Below, one piece after another: positions 8,658 to 16,885 of a DNA stretch of 64,000 nucleotides. How positions within the stretch are numbered: the stretch's first letter is position 1; each line of letters opens with the position of its first letter. Under the pieces are notes generated by a model, which worked only from the letters and a program-made list of their open reading frames with translations, did no database searches and was not told where the DNA came from. The stretch spans positions 1 to 64,000 of the forward strand of contig JAJYQJ010000112.1 in assembly GCA_021794655.1 (NCBI GenBank), read 5' to 3'. This DNA comes from Actinomycetes bacterium (GTDB lineage Bacteria > Actinomycetota > Acidimicrobiia > Acidimicrobiales > RAAP-2). The position numbers were made by a program, and so were the translations under genes.

Positions 8658-9029
8658 ATGGCCAGCTCCATCTCGATCGAAGATCGCGTGGCCCATCTCC
8701 GAGACGAGCTCGAGCGCCTGGCGGCCGAGCTCTCGGGCATCGGGTTCACCGCCGCAGGCAGCCTGGTTCGGCGCTACACCCACTGCGCAAGTGACGGGTG
8801 CCGCTGCAACGCCGACCCTCCTCAACCGCACGGCCCGTACTGGCAGTGGTCCAAAGCAGTTGATGGCAAGACCGTCACCAAGCGCCTGCGCGAGGACCAG
8901 GTACCGCTCTATCAGGAGTGGATCGCCAACCGTCGACGCCTGCGCCGCGTCGTCGCCCAGATGGCGGCCGTGTCGGAGCAGGCCACGCGACTCCTCCTCT
9001 CCCAAGCGAACGGGCATCCCGGGAACTGA
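8658..9029 (+). CDS. DUF6788-type IS accessory protein
   Basis: A 123-residue protein with an N-terminal helix (EDRVAHLRDELERLAAELSGIG), a cysteine pair region YTHCASDGCRCNADPPQPHGPYWQW and KTVTKRLREDQVPLYQEW. This layout is typical of DUF6788 proteins encoded next to transposases. It lies inside the element, divergent from the transposase, with the gap between them forming the element's internal promoter region. Its biochemical role is unknown; a zinc-stabilised DNA-binding accessory is plausible. Confidence 0.7.
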   Translation: MASSISIEDRVAHLRDELERLAAELSGIGFTAAGSLVRRYTHCASDGCRCNADPPQPHGPYWQWSKAVDGKTVTKRLREDQVPLYQEWIANRRRLRRVVAQMAAVSEQATRLLLSQANGHPGN

Positions 9030-9313
9030 ACAGTCGGCCGTCTCCGCTGGTCCTGGACGCTCGCCGGTGCGCTTATTTCCGGGGGAAGCAACTAACGCTG
9101 ATGAGTCTGCCCGCGGCTGAGCCCCGGAGGAAGGTCGCCCTCAGCGAGCCTGATCGACGCCTCGACGGTCAGTACACGCCGCGAAACCGCCGGTCGTGCC
9201 GTTTCCCATCTGCGTGGTTCCCTGCCGGGGGCGCTGGTCAGAGGGTATTTTTCGTCGGTTGAGCGGCGCTCCGGAGTAGTATTGGATCAAACGCGATCAC
9301 GCGCGGAGCGAAG

Positions 9314-9685
9314 TCAGGTGGAAACCAGGAGCGACGGGCTGGCGTCTGGAAGCTCGGGGTGTATGTGGCGAACCGTCCGGACGGCACCCCGATTAGTTGT
9401 TACCGACATGTCTTTGCGATGACGCCTATGGGGTTTTCCGGCCGCGATCTTGGGGGCGGTCTGACTCGCGCAGATACCGGCCACGCGGTCTGAGGCAAGC
9501 TTTATCTGCGTCTCGTTGAGCAGGCAAGCGCCCTCAGAAGTGAGGGCCCCAACGGTTGACGACTGCCGAAAGGAGTCCTCGCCACGCTCGGAAAGGAGCG
9601 CCTCAATCGGTTCGAAGAACTTCTCGTAAACGGGGTCGGGCTGAGGGAACCGCCAGGTTTCCAGCTCAGCTGTGGCATAAGTATG
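9314..9685 (-). pseudogene. Possible decayed gene fragment, no usable start
   Basis: Between the insertion sequence and the toxin-antitoxin pair the minus strand has 123 consecutive sense codons without a plausible start until close to the end. The conceptual product reads ELETWRFPQPDPVYEKFFEP, then IEALLSERGEDSFRQSS, and later LLNETQIKLASDRVAGI, which has the composition of a folded protein. I do not recognise it. The upstream end lies in the antitoxin promoter, so the 5' part may have been lost when the module arrived. The remainder of 9090-9698 shows nothing else I can name. Confidence 0.35.
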
Positions 9686-9692
9686 CTATATT
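9675..9692 (+). promoter_or_regulatory. Toxin-antitoxin promoter with autoregulatory palindrome
   Basis: The perfect palindrome GCATAAGTATGC (9675-9686) directly abuts a TATATT -10 hexamer (9687-9692), which ends 6 bases before the antitoxin ATG. Transcription would start at or next to the start codon. A ribbon-helix-helix antitoxin bound here would block the promoter, the usual autoregulation of such modules. Confidence 0.6.
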
Positions 9693-9698
9693 TGTGGT

Positions 9699-9935
9699 AT
9701 GACCCGTGTCAGGATCAGCACCACCGTGGACCAGGAACTTCTCGATCAGGCGCGCGAGGTGGAAGCGGGCAGGCCGGACTCAGCAGTTGTCGATGACGCC
9801 TTGGCGGCTTTACTCGCGCGAAACCGTGGCGCCGAAGTCGACGCAGCGTACGCTTCTTACGACGACCACCCGCTTGACGAAAACGACGAGTGGGGTGATC
9901 TCGCATCGTTCAGGGTTTCAGCAGCCGCGTCTTGA
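9699..9935 (+). CDS. MazE-like antitoxin
   Basis: A 78-residue acidic protein. The N-terminus [20 protein letters not shown] has the strand-helix pattern of ribbon-helix-helix antitoxins, and the C-terminal half ([21 protein letters not shown]) is the acidic tail expected to wrap the toxin. It precedes and overlaps the MazF gene by 4 bases. Its transcript is probably leaderless. Comparable small antitoxins in mycobacteria are called MazE5-type; the subtype here is not proven. Confidence 0.8.
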   Translation: MTRVRISTTVDQELLDQAREVEAGRPDSAVVDDALAALLARNRGAEVDAAYASYDDHPLDENDEWGDLASFRVSAAAS

Positions 9936-10261
9936 GTTCGTTGCCTGCTCGGGGAGACGTATGGTGGTGTGAGCTTCCCGACATTGGTCGAAGGCCGGTC
10001 GTCGTGTTGTCCCGCGACGCCGCCATTCCTCGCCTTCGGAGGGCAGTCATCGCTCCGTGCACCACGACCGTCCGTGGCTTGCCCAGTGAGGTTGTCCTCG
10101 AACCCGGCGACGACCCCGTGCCACGGCACTGCGTGGCTAACTTGGACTCGATCGAGAGCGTTGGCCTCAGCGCCCTCACGGAACGGATCGGTCGCCTCGG
10201 CGACGTCAGGATGCGGCAGCTCTGTAAGGCCCTCGAAGTTGCCGTTGACTGCGATCGCTGA
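9932..10261 (+). CDS. mazF: MazF-family endoribonuclease toxin
   Basis: A 109-residue toxin of the MazF/PemK fold, with [22 protein letters not shown] at the N-terminus, the conserved arginine of strand 1-2 and [11 protein letters not shown] in the middle. Members cleave mRNA or rRNA at short sequences. Translation starts with TTG at 9932, overlapping the antitoxin stop (TTGA), a weak start that would keep toxin below antitoxin. It sits next to the arsenic island boundary, a common place for such modules. Confidence 0.88.
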   Translation: MSSLPARGDVWWCELPDIGRRPVVVLSRDAAIPRLRRAVIAPCTTTVRGLPSEVVLEPGDDPVPRHCVANLDSIESVGLSALTERIGRLGDVRMRQLCKALEVAVDCDR

Positions 10262-10778
10262 GCGTCCACTTTCGAGGCAGTCCGCGACCCTCCAACGGCT
10301 TTCGTTCGCCAGCTCCGCTTTCGGCGAAGCGGTCATCGCCCATGCTGGTCGAGCACTCGAAGATAGGCCACTCGACGACGAACGCCCACCCGAGCAAGAC
10401 GTGCGCTCATCACGATCAAGGAGGTGTGCCAGAGCTGAGAAGCCGCTTTGAACACGCCGAACTCCACGGTCCCTTACCGACCTCATCGTCGACAGCCCGC
10501 TCCTCTCGAGCCGCTTAGGATCTGCATGGCCGATCGTTTCGAGCATGATCGGGCAGTCGCGCGAACCCTGCGAACACCGCCCAATCTCTTGGCAGCGACA
10601 GGGCCGGGTCGGCCGACAAATCATTTCGTTACATGTAACGAAGTGTTGTGACTTTCACCCGGGAACGTGTACGACCAGGCGTTCGTCGATGCAATCTCCT
10701 CGGAATGGGCGCAAGACGAAGAGCCCGGCTCACTCTGAAACACGCCGCGATCAAGGACACCTCCGTTGGATTTGCAGG
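10262..10778. other. 517-bp gap without a convincing gene
   Basis: No frame here has both a good start and a recognisable product. A perfect 18-bp palindrome TTCGTTACATGTAACGAA occupies 10625-10642. Just downstream, bases around 10665-10738 in one plus-strand frame read VYDQAFVDAISSEWAQDEEP before a stop, which could be the tail of a lost gene. Confidence 0.5.
10625..10642. repeat. Perfect 18-bp palindrome, operator-like
   Basis: TTCGTTACATGTAACGAA is self-complementary over its whole length, the size and symmetry of a TetR- or MarR-type operator. No gene starts close to it: the carbonic anhydrase ends 137 bases away and mazF ends 363 bases before it. A half-site-like TTTCGTTACA recurs near 29354, upstream of yeiH. 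Confidence 0.6.
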
Positions 10779-11270
10779 TCAGGTGATGAGTCGTTCCACC
10801 ACTCCCGTGTCGACGTCGTAGCGCCAACCTTCGACCGCGACTCCAGTCGGCAACGCCGCACACTTGCGAATCGCTTCAACGTCGACGCGGAGCGCGTCGA
10901 CTGGGTTAGGCATCGCTAGAAACTCCCAAGACGCGCAGGCGCCGATCTGGTCCACGCTGAGCTCTTTCTTGATCTCGTCGTCGTTACGGTTGGCTAGTGC
11001 GCACTTCGTGTGCTGCATTACCGCAATCTCGGTGACTCCGAGAAACGTCGTCGCCAACACCAAGGAGCGCAGGACGTCGTTAGTAACCCGACCTCCGGCG
11101 TTTCGCATGATCTTTGCATCCCCGGGCGCGAGCCCGAGCATCGTCAGCGGCTCGATGCGGCTGTCCATGCAGGTGACGAGGGCGAATCCCTTCGCCGCGC
11201 TCGGTGGTACGTCCTGAAGGGAAAAGCTTCTCGCGTACGTTCGATTAGCGTCCAATAGGTCAGTGAACAT
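10779..11270 (-). CDS. Beta-carbonic anhydrase
   Basis: A 163-residue beta-class carbonic anhydrase converting CO2 to bicarbonate in the cytoplasm. Zinc ligands are visible as C34 in TCMDSR, H87 and C90 in MQHTKC, with the D36-R38 dyad beside C34. This matches the short actinobacterial form (about 160-165 residues). The ATG at 11270 is the first start. It is transcribed alone, convergent with the toxin module side and 66 bases from the epimerase gene. Confidence 0.92.
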   Translation of the reverse strand: MFTDLLDANRTYARSFSLQDVPPSAAKGFALVTCMDSRIEPLTMLGLAPGDAKIMRNAGGRVTNDVLRSLVLATTFLGVTEIAVMQHTKCALANRNDDEIKKELSVDQIGACASWEFLAMPNPVDALRVDVEAIRKCAALPTGVAVEGWRYDVDTGVVERLIT

Positions 11271-11336
11271 GAGTAAAGCGTAGACTAGAGTCGTTCACCT
11301 TCGTTCTCGCCAGACTTCACCCGATACCTCTAACCG

Positions 11337-12230
11337 CTAGAGGAGGTCGGCGAGCGCGTCGTCCAACGTTTCATGGTGAAAGTTGAATCCCGCGTCTTGG
11401 AGGACCTTTGGCACGACGAACTGGCTCGCCATCAACAGTTCAGTCGCCATGTCTGTCCCCAACCCAATTTCCAACACCCGCTTTGGAATTCTCATGAAAG
11501 CTGGTCGACGCAGCGCATTAGCAACGGTCCTCGTGAAAACCTTGTTGGTCACCGGTGTCGTCGAAGTCAAGTTAACAGGCCCCTGGATCCGGCGGTCGTC
11601 AACGATACGAATAATCGCGTCCACTTCGTCGTCGATCGAGATCCAGCTCATGAACTGTGTTCCTGAACCGAGAGTTCCGGCCAAACCCAGCTTAAAGAGA
11701 GGGAGTTGCTTTGCGAAGACACCGCCGTCACGACCGAGGACCAAACCAGTACGGATACATGCAACTCGGATTCCGGCAGCGCCGGCCTCACTCGTCGCCG
11801 CCTCCCACGCTTCACAGACGTCGGGCAAGAACCCACGGCCTCTAACGCTCGACTCGTCGAGCACCTCCGTGCCACGGTCCCCGTAGTAACCGATCGCCGA
11901 TGCGCTCACCAAGACATCGGGTGGAGACTCCAGGTGAGTCAACTGCTCGGAGAGAAAAGTCGTCCCGCTTACGCGGCTGTCCAGGATCTCTCGGCGTTGT
12001 TGCGTCGACCAGCGACGAGCCGCGATGCTCTCACCCCCAAGATGGACGACAGCGTCGATTCCCTCTAGTGACCTGAGATCCAAGAACCCGTTACCGGCGT
12101 CCCACGCGATCTTGCCGCGCACCTTCTCTCGGGATCGAACTAGTTGCGAGACTTCGTCGCCACGCGCTCTAAGCCTCGCACATAGGTGTCTCCCGATAAA
12201 CCCAGTCGCTCCGCTAACCCCAACGCGCAT
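11337..12230 (-). CDS. SDR39U1/TIGR01777-type NAD-dependent epimerase
   Basis: A 297-residue extended short-chain dehydrogenase. The Rossmann motif GATGFIGRHL is at 7-16, GGESIAARRW and SASAIGYYGDRG mark the family, and the C-terminal DUF1731-like part includes RIPKRVLEIGLGTDMATELL. Homologues include YfcH and YfhF; substrates are unknown. Length is typical. It is the third gene of a leftward run that begins with the carotenoid protein, 71 bases downstream of the DUF2237 gene. Confidence 0.9.
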   Translation of the reverse strand: MRVGVSGATGFIGRHLCARLRARGDEVSQLVRSREKVRGKIAWDAGNGFLDLRSLEGIDAVVHLGGESIAARRWSTQQRREILDSRVSGTTFLSEQLTHLESPPDVLVSASAIGYYGDRGTEVLDESSVRGRGFLPDVCEAWEAATSEAGAAGIRVACIRTGLVLGRDGGVFAKQLPLFKLGLAGTLGSGTQFMSWISIDDEVDAIIRIVDDRRIQGPVNLTSTTPVTNKVFTRTVANALRRPAFMRIPKRVLEIGLGTDMATELLMASQFVVPKVLQDAGFNFHHETLDDALADLL

Positions 12231-12301
12231 CTCGCCTGCCCTTCATCGCCGAGGAGCTCTGCTGATTAGAAGTTCATCGACGATCACGCCGGAGAGGCCG
12301 T

Positions 12302-12694
12302 TCATGTTTCCACTGTGTCCGGTCCGTCGGGGATGTCCACCGCGTACTCTTTGAGCGCGGTGATCGGTACGATCTCCAGGGCACGCTCGTGTGTCGATTC
12401 GAGCACTACGAACGCCGCGACGCCGTCTAGATACGCACGTAGCCAGTTCGCCGCGGTTACACACCATCGATCCCCGGGGACTAGTCCGGGGAACCCGTAG
12501 GCGGGCGCCGGTGTGCTCAAGTCGTTCCCTATTCGCTTCTGGTGATCCAAGAACTCGGCCGTCACCACCGCGCATATCGTGTGGCTACCCAAGTCCTCTG
12601 GGCCGCTCTTGCAGCACCCGTCGCGATAGAAACCCGTCAAGGGATCAGCAGAGCAAGGTTGAAGTTCTCCTCCGAGCACGTTGCGTTCGCTCAT
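12302..12694 (-). CDS. DUF2237 family protein
   Basis: A 130-residue protein matching the whole length of DUF2237: NVLGGELQPCSADPLTGFYR, DGCCKSGPEDLGSHTICAVVT, NDLSTPAPAYGFPGLVPGDRW and a closing VLESTHERALEIVP. The invariant cysteines suggest metal binding, but no activity is established. Its ATG overlaps the stop of the carotenoid protein gene (ATGA), so the two are translationally coupled. Confidence 0.92.
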   Translation of the reverse strand: MSERNVLGGELQPCSADPLTGFYRDGCCKSGPEDLGSHTICAVVTAEFLDHQKRIGNDLSTPAPAYGFPGLVPGDRWCVTAANWLRAYLDGVAAFVVLESTHERALEIVPITALKEYAVDIPDGPDTVET

Positions 12695-13482
12695 GGAAGT
12701 ACTGTCGGCTCCTCGGACTTCGTCTCAGACGCCCGGGCGTTGGACCAAAGCACCGCCGTCACCGTCGCCGCAGGTACCCATATCAAGAGAGCCGACCCAC
12801 CGATCTCATCGGCCCCGAGCACCACCGCGACGATCGCGAGCCACGCAATCTCAGCGTTGTACGTGATGAGAGCCGTCATGTGAGGATGATCAGTCCAGCG
12901 GCCGACATGCTCGTCGGGTTCGTCGCGAGTCATCCAAGTAAGAACCCCGACCAAGATCGCGGCGGTCAGCGTAAATCCGGCCTGACTGCCAAGTGGGAGG
13001 CCAAACCAGAAGCCGGGGCCCCGGTAGCGGAAAACATAGCCCAGGAACCAGCGGGGTCCAAGGCGTGAAACCGGATCCATGATCCAAAGAGCCCAAACCG
13101 TCAGCATGAGGCCAACTACGTACTCGTGCCATAGTGCCCTCGCGCGGGTCCGCATAGGCCCACTCGCGATGATCCGTCCGGCCGCGAACCCAAAGTAACC
13201 CATGAACGTGTAGGAAAGGGGAACCATGAGCGGTACGTCGCCTACAAACAGCTCCTTACCGCGCAGCGCAGGGTTAAACGTATAACTCGTGTAGGGGATG
13301 CCGAAGTGGACCGACGCGTTCTCCGCCGACACGCCGACAACGAGTGCGACTATCACGTAGATCGAGGTCTTCTTCCATCCCATGTGGGCGATAGCACGCC
13401 ATAGGAATACGAGCCCGAGGACGGTGACGTACCAACGCCCAATAAAGGTGCCGGCCGCCTCGTGCACCAGGGTCATCGGCAC
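12691..13482 (-). CDS. CruF-like carotenoid biosynthesis membrane protein (DUF422)
   Basis: A 263-residue integral membrane protein with about seven helices. ENASVHFGIPYTSYTFNP and VPLMVPLSYTFMGYFGF resemble the carotenoid hydratase family (CruF, bisanhydrobacterioruberin hydratase), which adds water to the ends of acyclic carotenoids. No other carotenoid gene is nearby, so the substrate is uncertain. It opens a short leftward operon with DUF2237. Confidence 0.8.
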   Translation of the reverse strand: MPMTLVHEAAGTFIGRWYVTVLGLVFLWRAIAHMGWKKTSIYVIVALVVGVSAENASVHFGIPYTSYTFNPALRGKELFVGDVPLMVPLSYTFMGYFGFAAGRIIASGPMRTRARALWHEYVVGLMLTVWALWIMDPVSRLGPRWFLGYVFRYRGPGFWFGLPLGSQAGFTLTAAILVGVLTWMTRDEPDEHVGRWTDHPHMTALITYNAEIAWLAIVAVVLGADEIGGSALLIWVPAATVTAVLWSNARASETKSEEPTVLP

Positions 13483-13578
13483 ATCGCAAACGAGTCACGC
13501 TCGGGTATCTCGGTCTTGTGGGATAGGACGTGGAAACGGTCCAGCGCCGCGCGTCTACTCCACACGACCGCCGAGCGG

Positions 13579-15030
13579 TCAGTACCTGTAGGTGTCAGGC
13601 TTGTAAGGTCCATCTACCGAAACACCGATGTAGTCAGCCTGTTCCTTCGTAAGCTTCGACAGCTTTACGCCGAGCGCATCGAGGTGCAGTCGGGCAACTT
13701 TTTCGTCGAGGTGCTTCGGGAGCACGTAGACTTTGTTCTCGTAGGCCTCTCTCTTCGTGAACAGCTCGATCTGTGCCATCACCTGGTTCGTGAACGAGTT
13801 CGACATCACGAAGCTCGGGTGTCCCGTCGCATTCCCCAAGTTGAGCAACCGGCCTTCCGACAGCACGATCACCGCGTGTCCGTCGTCAAAGATCCACTTG
13901 TCAACCTGGGGTTTGATGTTGACCTTTCTAATCCCGGGGATACGGCTAAGACCTGTCATGTCTATCTCGTTGTCGAAGTGCCCGATGTTTCCAACGATCG
14001 CCTGATGTTTCATCTGCGACATGTGCTCCGCGGTGAGAACGTTCTTGTTGCCTGTCGCAGTTATGAATATGTCGGCCTTATCTACGACGTCGCCGACCGT
14101 GTTCACCTCGAAACCATCCATCGCCGCTTGAAGCGCACAGATCGGGTCGACCTCGGCAACTATCACGCGCGCCCCTTGGCCGCGCAACGACTCTGCACAG
14201 CCCTTCCCCACGTCGCCGTAGCCACAGACGAGCGCCACCTTTCCACCGATCAAGACGTCCGTCGCCCGGTTGATGCCGTCAACCAGCGAGTGGCGGCATC
14301 CGAACTTGTTGTCGAACTTCGACTTCGTAACCGAGTCGTTGACGTTGATCGCAGGGAACAGCAGCTCTCCTTTGCCCTGCATCTCGTAGAGACGGTGGAC
14401 GCCCGTCGTCGTCTCCTCCGTCACCCCGATAACGCCCGACGCTAAAGACGTCCACCTCGTCGGATCCTGGTTCAGTCCGCGTGCCAGGAGGGACAGGACC
14501 ACAGCGAACTCCTCGGAGTCTGCAGTGGAGGGGTCCGGAACCGTTCCCGCCTTCTCGAACGCCGCTCCTTTGTGAACGAGCATCGTCGCGTCGCCGCCGT
14601 CGTCGAGGATCATGTTCACGCTCTCGTCGCCAGGCCAGAGCAGAGCCTGTTCGGTGCACCACCAGTACTCAGCGAGTGACTCACCCTTCCACGCGAACAC
14701 CGGGATCCCCTTCGGGTTTTCCTCAGTACCGTCTGGTCCAACCGCGACCGCCGCCGCCGCGTGGTCCTGAGTCGAAAAGATGTTGCAGCTCGCCCACCGG
14801 ACTCGAGCGCCGAGCGCGACCAGGGTCTCGATGAGAACAGCAGTCTGTACCGTCATGTGGAGTGACCCCGTGATTCGAGCACCAGCGAGAGGTTTGTCGG
14901 AAGAGAACTCACTCCTCATCGCCATAAGACCCGGCATCTCGTGTTCAGCGAGCTCTATCTCCTTTCTCCCGAACTCGGCGAGGGACAGATCTGCAACTTT
15001 GAAGGCGATGCGGTCTTCGACGGTCGTCAC
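13579..15030 (-). CDS. ahcY: S-adenosylhomocysteinase
   Basis: A 483-residue cytoplasmic enzyme splitting S-adenosylhomocysteine into adenosine and homocysteine, thereby clearing the product inhibitor of methyltransferases. It shows the substrate region [21 protein letters not shown], the NAD-binding motif [15 protein letters not shown] and the C-terminal KPDTYRY ending typical of actinobacterial enzymes. The start is GTG at 15030 with an AGGAG Shine-Dalgarno just upstream. A 7-bp-stem hairpin lies in the leader. Adenosine kinase, which consumes the adenosine, is in the same window at 47557. Confidence 0.96.
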   Translation of the reverse strand: MTTVEDRIAFKVADLSLAEFGRKEIELAEHEMPGLMAMRSEFSSDKPLAGARITGSLHMTVQTAVLIETLVALGARVRWASCNIFSTQDHAAAAVAVGPDGTEENPKGIPVFAWKGESLAEYWWCTEQALLWPGDESVNMILDDGGDATMLVHKGAAFEKAGTVPDPSTADSEEFAVVLSLLARGLNQDPTRWTSLASGVIGVTEETTTGVHRLYEMQGKGELLFPAINVNDSVTKSKFDNKFGCRHSLVDGINRATDVLIGGKVALVCGYGDVGKGCAESLRGQGARVIVAEVDPICALQAAMDGFEVNTVGDVVDKADIFITATGNKNVLTAEHMSQMKHQAIVGNIGHFDNEIDMTGLSRIPGIRKVNIKPQVDKWIFDDGHAVIVLSEGRLLNLGNATGHPSFVMSNSFTNQVMAQIELFTKREAYENKVYVLPKHLDEKVARLHLDALGVKLSKLTKEQADYIGVSVDGPYKPDTYRY

Positions 15031-15067
15031 GACACTCCTGTGTGATAGAAGGAATAGTTGAGCGGTC

Positions 15068-15099
15068 AGTGGCCACAGTTAGCCGACATCGAGGCCACT
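15068..15099 (-). promoter_or_regulatory. Leader hairpin upstream of ahcY
   Basis: AGTGGCC and GGCCACT form a 7-bp stem around an 18-base loop, 37 bases before the ahcY GTG and between ahcY and the divergent thioesterase gene. It could be a leader structure or an operator. I could not match it to the SAH or SAM riboswitch consensus. Confidence 0.4.
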
Positions 15100-15155
15100 T
15101 ACCCAGACACCGAGTCTAGCTTGCGTGCCAAGCCGGCGCACGCAATGATTCCTTC

Positions 15156-15656
15156 GTGACCGACGCCGGATTCGACAACAACGAGTCTCGCTCGCCTGGA
15201 CCGGATGGATCCCCTCGGCCAGCTGGCCAGCCAGACGATCCGACGAGTTCGGCTCTTCCGACCTCGATCTCACCGGAGAGCTTCATGTGCCACGACGTCC
15301 ACGAGCTCTTGGGCATCGAGCTCGTAGAAGCGAGTTCGGACAAGGTCGTCTTGAGCCTTCCTGTCACCTGGAAGGTCCACCAGCCCTACGGGATACTCCA
15401 CGGCGGCGTCTCCGCTCTCCTCGCAGAGTCCGCCGCCAGCTTCGGCGCCGCGCTCTCGGTGCCCGACGGCTGCCACGTCGTCGGCATCGAACTCAACGCG
15501 AGCCACCTCCGCTCGATGAGCGACGGAGTCCTCACCGCCGTCGCGACCCCGATACGAAAGGGTCGTCGGGTTCAAGTCTGGTCAGTCCAACTGAGCGACG
15601 ACAGTGGGCGTGCGATCTGCACCGCCCGCTGCACGCTCGCCGTCGTGAAAAGCTGA
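15156..15656 (+). CDS. PaaI-type hotdog thioesterase
   Basis: A 166-residue protein. After a disordered proline-rich tail of about 40 residues comes a hotdog fold with HQPYGILHGGVSALLAES (about 84-101), the HGG signature of PaaI/YbgC-like acyl-CoA thioesterases, and a closing strand RAICTARCTLAVV. It hydrolyses a small or aromatic acyl-CoA. Start is GTG at 15156; a later start would trim only the tail. It precedes the LLM oxidoreductase-thiolase pair, consistent with acyl-CoA metabolism. Confidence 0.87.
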   Translation: MTDAGFDNNESRSPGPDGSPRPAGQPDDPTSSALPTSISPESFMCHDVHELLGIELVEASSDKVVLSLPVTWKVHQPYGILHGGVSALLAESAASFGAALSVPDGCHVVGIELNASHLRSMSDGVLTAVATPIRKGRRVQVWSVQLSDDSGRAICTARCTLAVVKS

Positions 15657-15805
15657 CCGCTGCTTCTCTGGAGCTCCGGTGGGCGTCGCCGTCCCACCGA
15701 CTTATAGCGCTAACAAACCTCGACAATCGATCGCTCAGTACCAGGTTAACCAGCATTTTATTTTTTCTCGTGCGGCCGGGGGTTTCCTGTGGTTAGGATA
15801 GATGG

Positions 15806-16885
15806 GTGCAAGCGGTACGACCACAAGGCGGACTAGGAACACTGGGGTTCATACTTCCGCCTATGAATAGAGTTGAACTCCCTGTTAAAAGCGGTACTAC
15901 TCAAGGTAGTACTGATGGGTTTGCGCTGGCCGGCGGCGGCGGCCTTTTCGACCTCTGCCGGGGTCTCGAAGATCTCGGCGCGGGAGCCCTGTGGGCGGTC
16001 GACCATCTTTTCTGGGCGACGCCTATGTCGGAGTGTTTGACCTCGCTCGCCGTCGCGGCCGCCGCGACGCGGACGCTCCCAATCGGGTCGTGCGTTCTCC
16101 AACTCCCCCTCAGGAGCCCAGCCGTCGTCGCGAGACAGGCCGCTAGTATCCAGACTCTCTCAGGTGGCAGATTCGTTCTCGGCGTCGGTGTCGGTACCCA
16201 CCCGGGCGAGTACCTCGCAGCAGGCGTCGACTTCGCTCGACGTGGGAGCCTGATGGACGGCGCGCTAAGAGAGCTGAGGCGCCTGTGGAGCGGCGACGCC
16301 GACGGAGGTTCGAGATACCGCCAGCTCCCCGTGCCCGAGCCGGTCCCCGTCTGGATCGGCGGATCGAGTCGCATCGCTATTCGGCGGGCCGCGACCTCAG
16401 GCGACGGATGGATACCGATGTTCATCACGGCCGACGAGTACTCGAAATCGCTTAACTATCTACGTGCAGAGACGGTTGCTGCCTGTAGGAGTCCTCATGA
16501 TGTAACCGCAGCCGCCGTCCTCTTCGTCTCGTTGAACCAACACTCTAACGCGAAGATCGAGGCGACGGAGTGGATGTCGAGACTCTACGGGATTCCCCCG
16601 AAGGCGTTCGAGCGTCACGTAGTCGTCGGTCCCGCGCAGCACTGTGCCGGTGAGGTGGAGCGATACTTGGACGCCGGCGCCGAGCACGTCGCCGTGATGG
16701 TCGCCGACGACTCTCCAATCGATCACTTCGCGGCCCTCCTCGCCGCGATGCGCCAATCGGGTTCGATCTCACCCGACGCAACGGCCGGTGACCGCGCAGC
16801 CCTCGACGCGGGCGGCCAAGCACCGCCTATCCGTGTCGTAAACGAAGCCGGTGCTCATCCGCCAACGGAGGTGGCTCATGCCTAG
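15806..16885 (+). CDS. LLM-class F420-type oxidoreductase
   Basis: A 359-residue luciferase-like TIM barrel. Hallmarks are DLCRGLEDLGAGALWAVDHLF, LPLRSPAVVARQAASIQTLS, GGRFVLGVGVG and VPVWIGGSS. Actinobacterial members of this length generally use coenzyme F420 (or FMN). The GTG at 15806 gives an N-terminus of ordinary strand content. It overlaps the thiolase gene by 8 bases, so the two products probably act in one pathway, perhaps oxidation of a lipid or alcohol feeding a thiolase step. Confidence 0.85.
   Translation: MQAVRPQGGLGTLGFILPPMNRVELPVKSGTTQGSTDGFALAGGGGLFDLCRGLEDLGAGALWAVDHLFWATPMSECLTSLAVAAAATRTLPIGSCVLQLPLRSPAVVARQAASIQTLSGGRFVLGVGVGTHPGEYLAAGVDFARRGSLMDGALRELRRLWSGDADGGSRYRQLPVPEPVPVWIGGSSRIAIRRAATSGDGWIPMFITADEYSKSLNYLRAETVAACRSPHDVTAAAVLFVSLNQHSNAKIEATEWMSRLYGIPPKAFERHVVVGPAQHCAGEVERYLDAGAEHVAVMVADDSPIDHFAALLAAMRQSGSISPDATAGDRAALDAGGQAPPIRVVNEAGAHPPTEVAHA

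Larger units (their letters stand above)
7062..9089. mobile_element. Complete insertion sequence, about 2.03 kb
   Basis: Terminal inverted repeats of 22-23 bp beginning CTTCCCCCGGAAATAA lie at 7062-7084 and 9067-9088; they differ by a single-base indel. The pentamer AACTA flanks the element at 7057-7061 and 9090-9094, a likely target duplication. Inside are a DUF772/DDE transposase on the minus strand and a divergent DUF6788 gene. Both genes look intact, so the element may be active. It inserted into the T tail of a terminator. Confidence 0.85.

Noticed and set aside
15031-15155. SAH or SAM riboswitch upstream of ahcY
   Set aside because: Only a simple 7-bp hairpin is present; the conserved SAH riboswitch blocks are absent.
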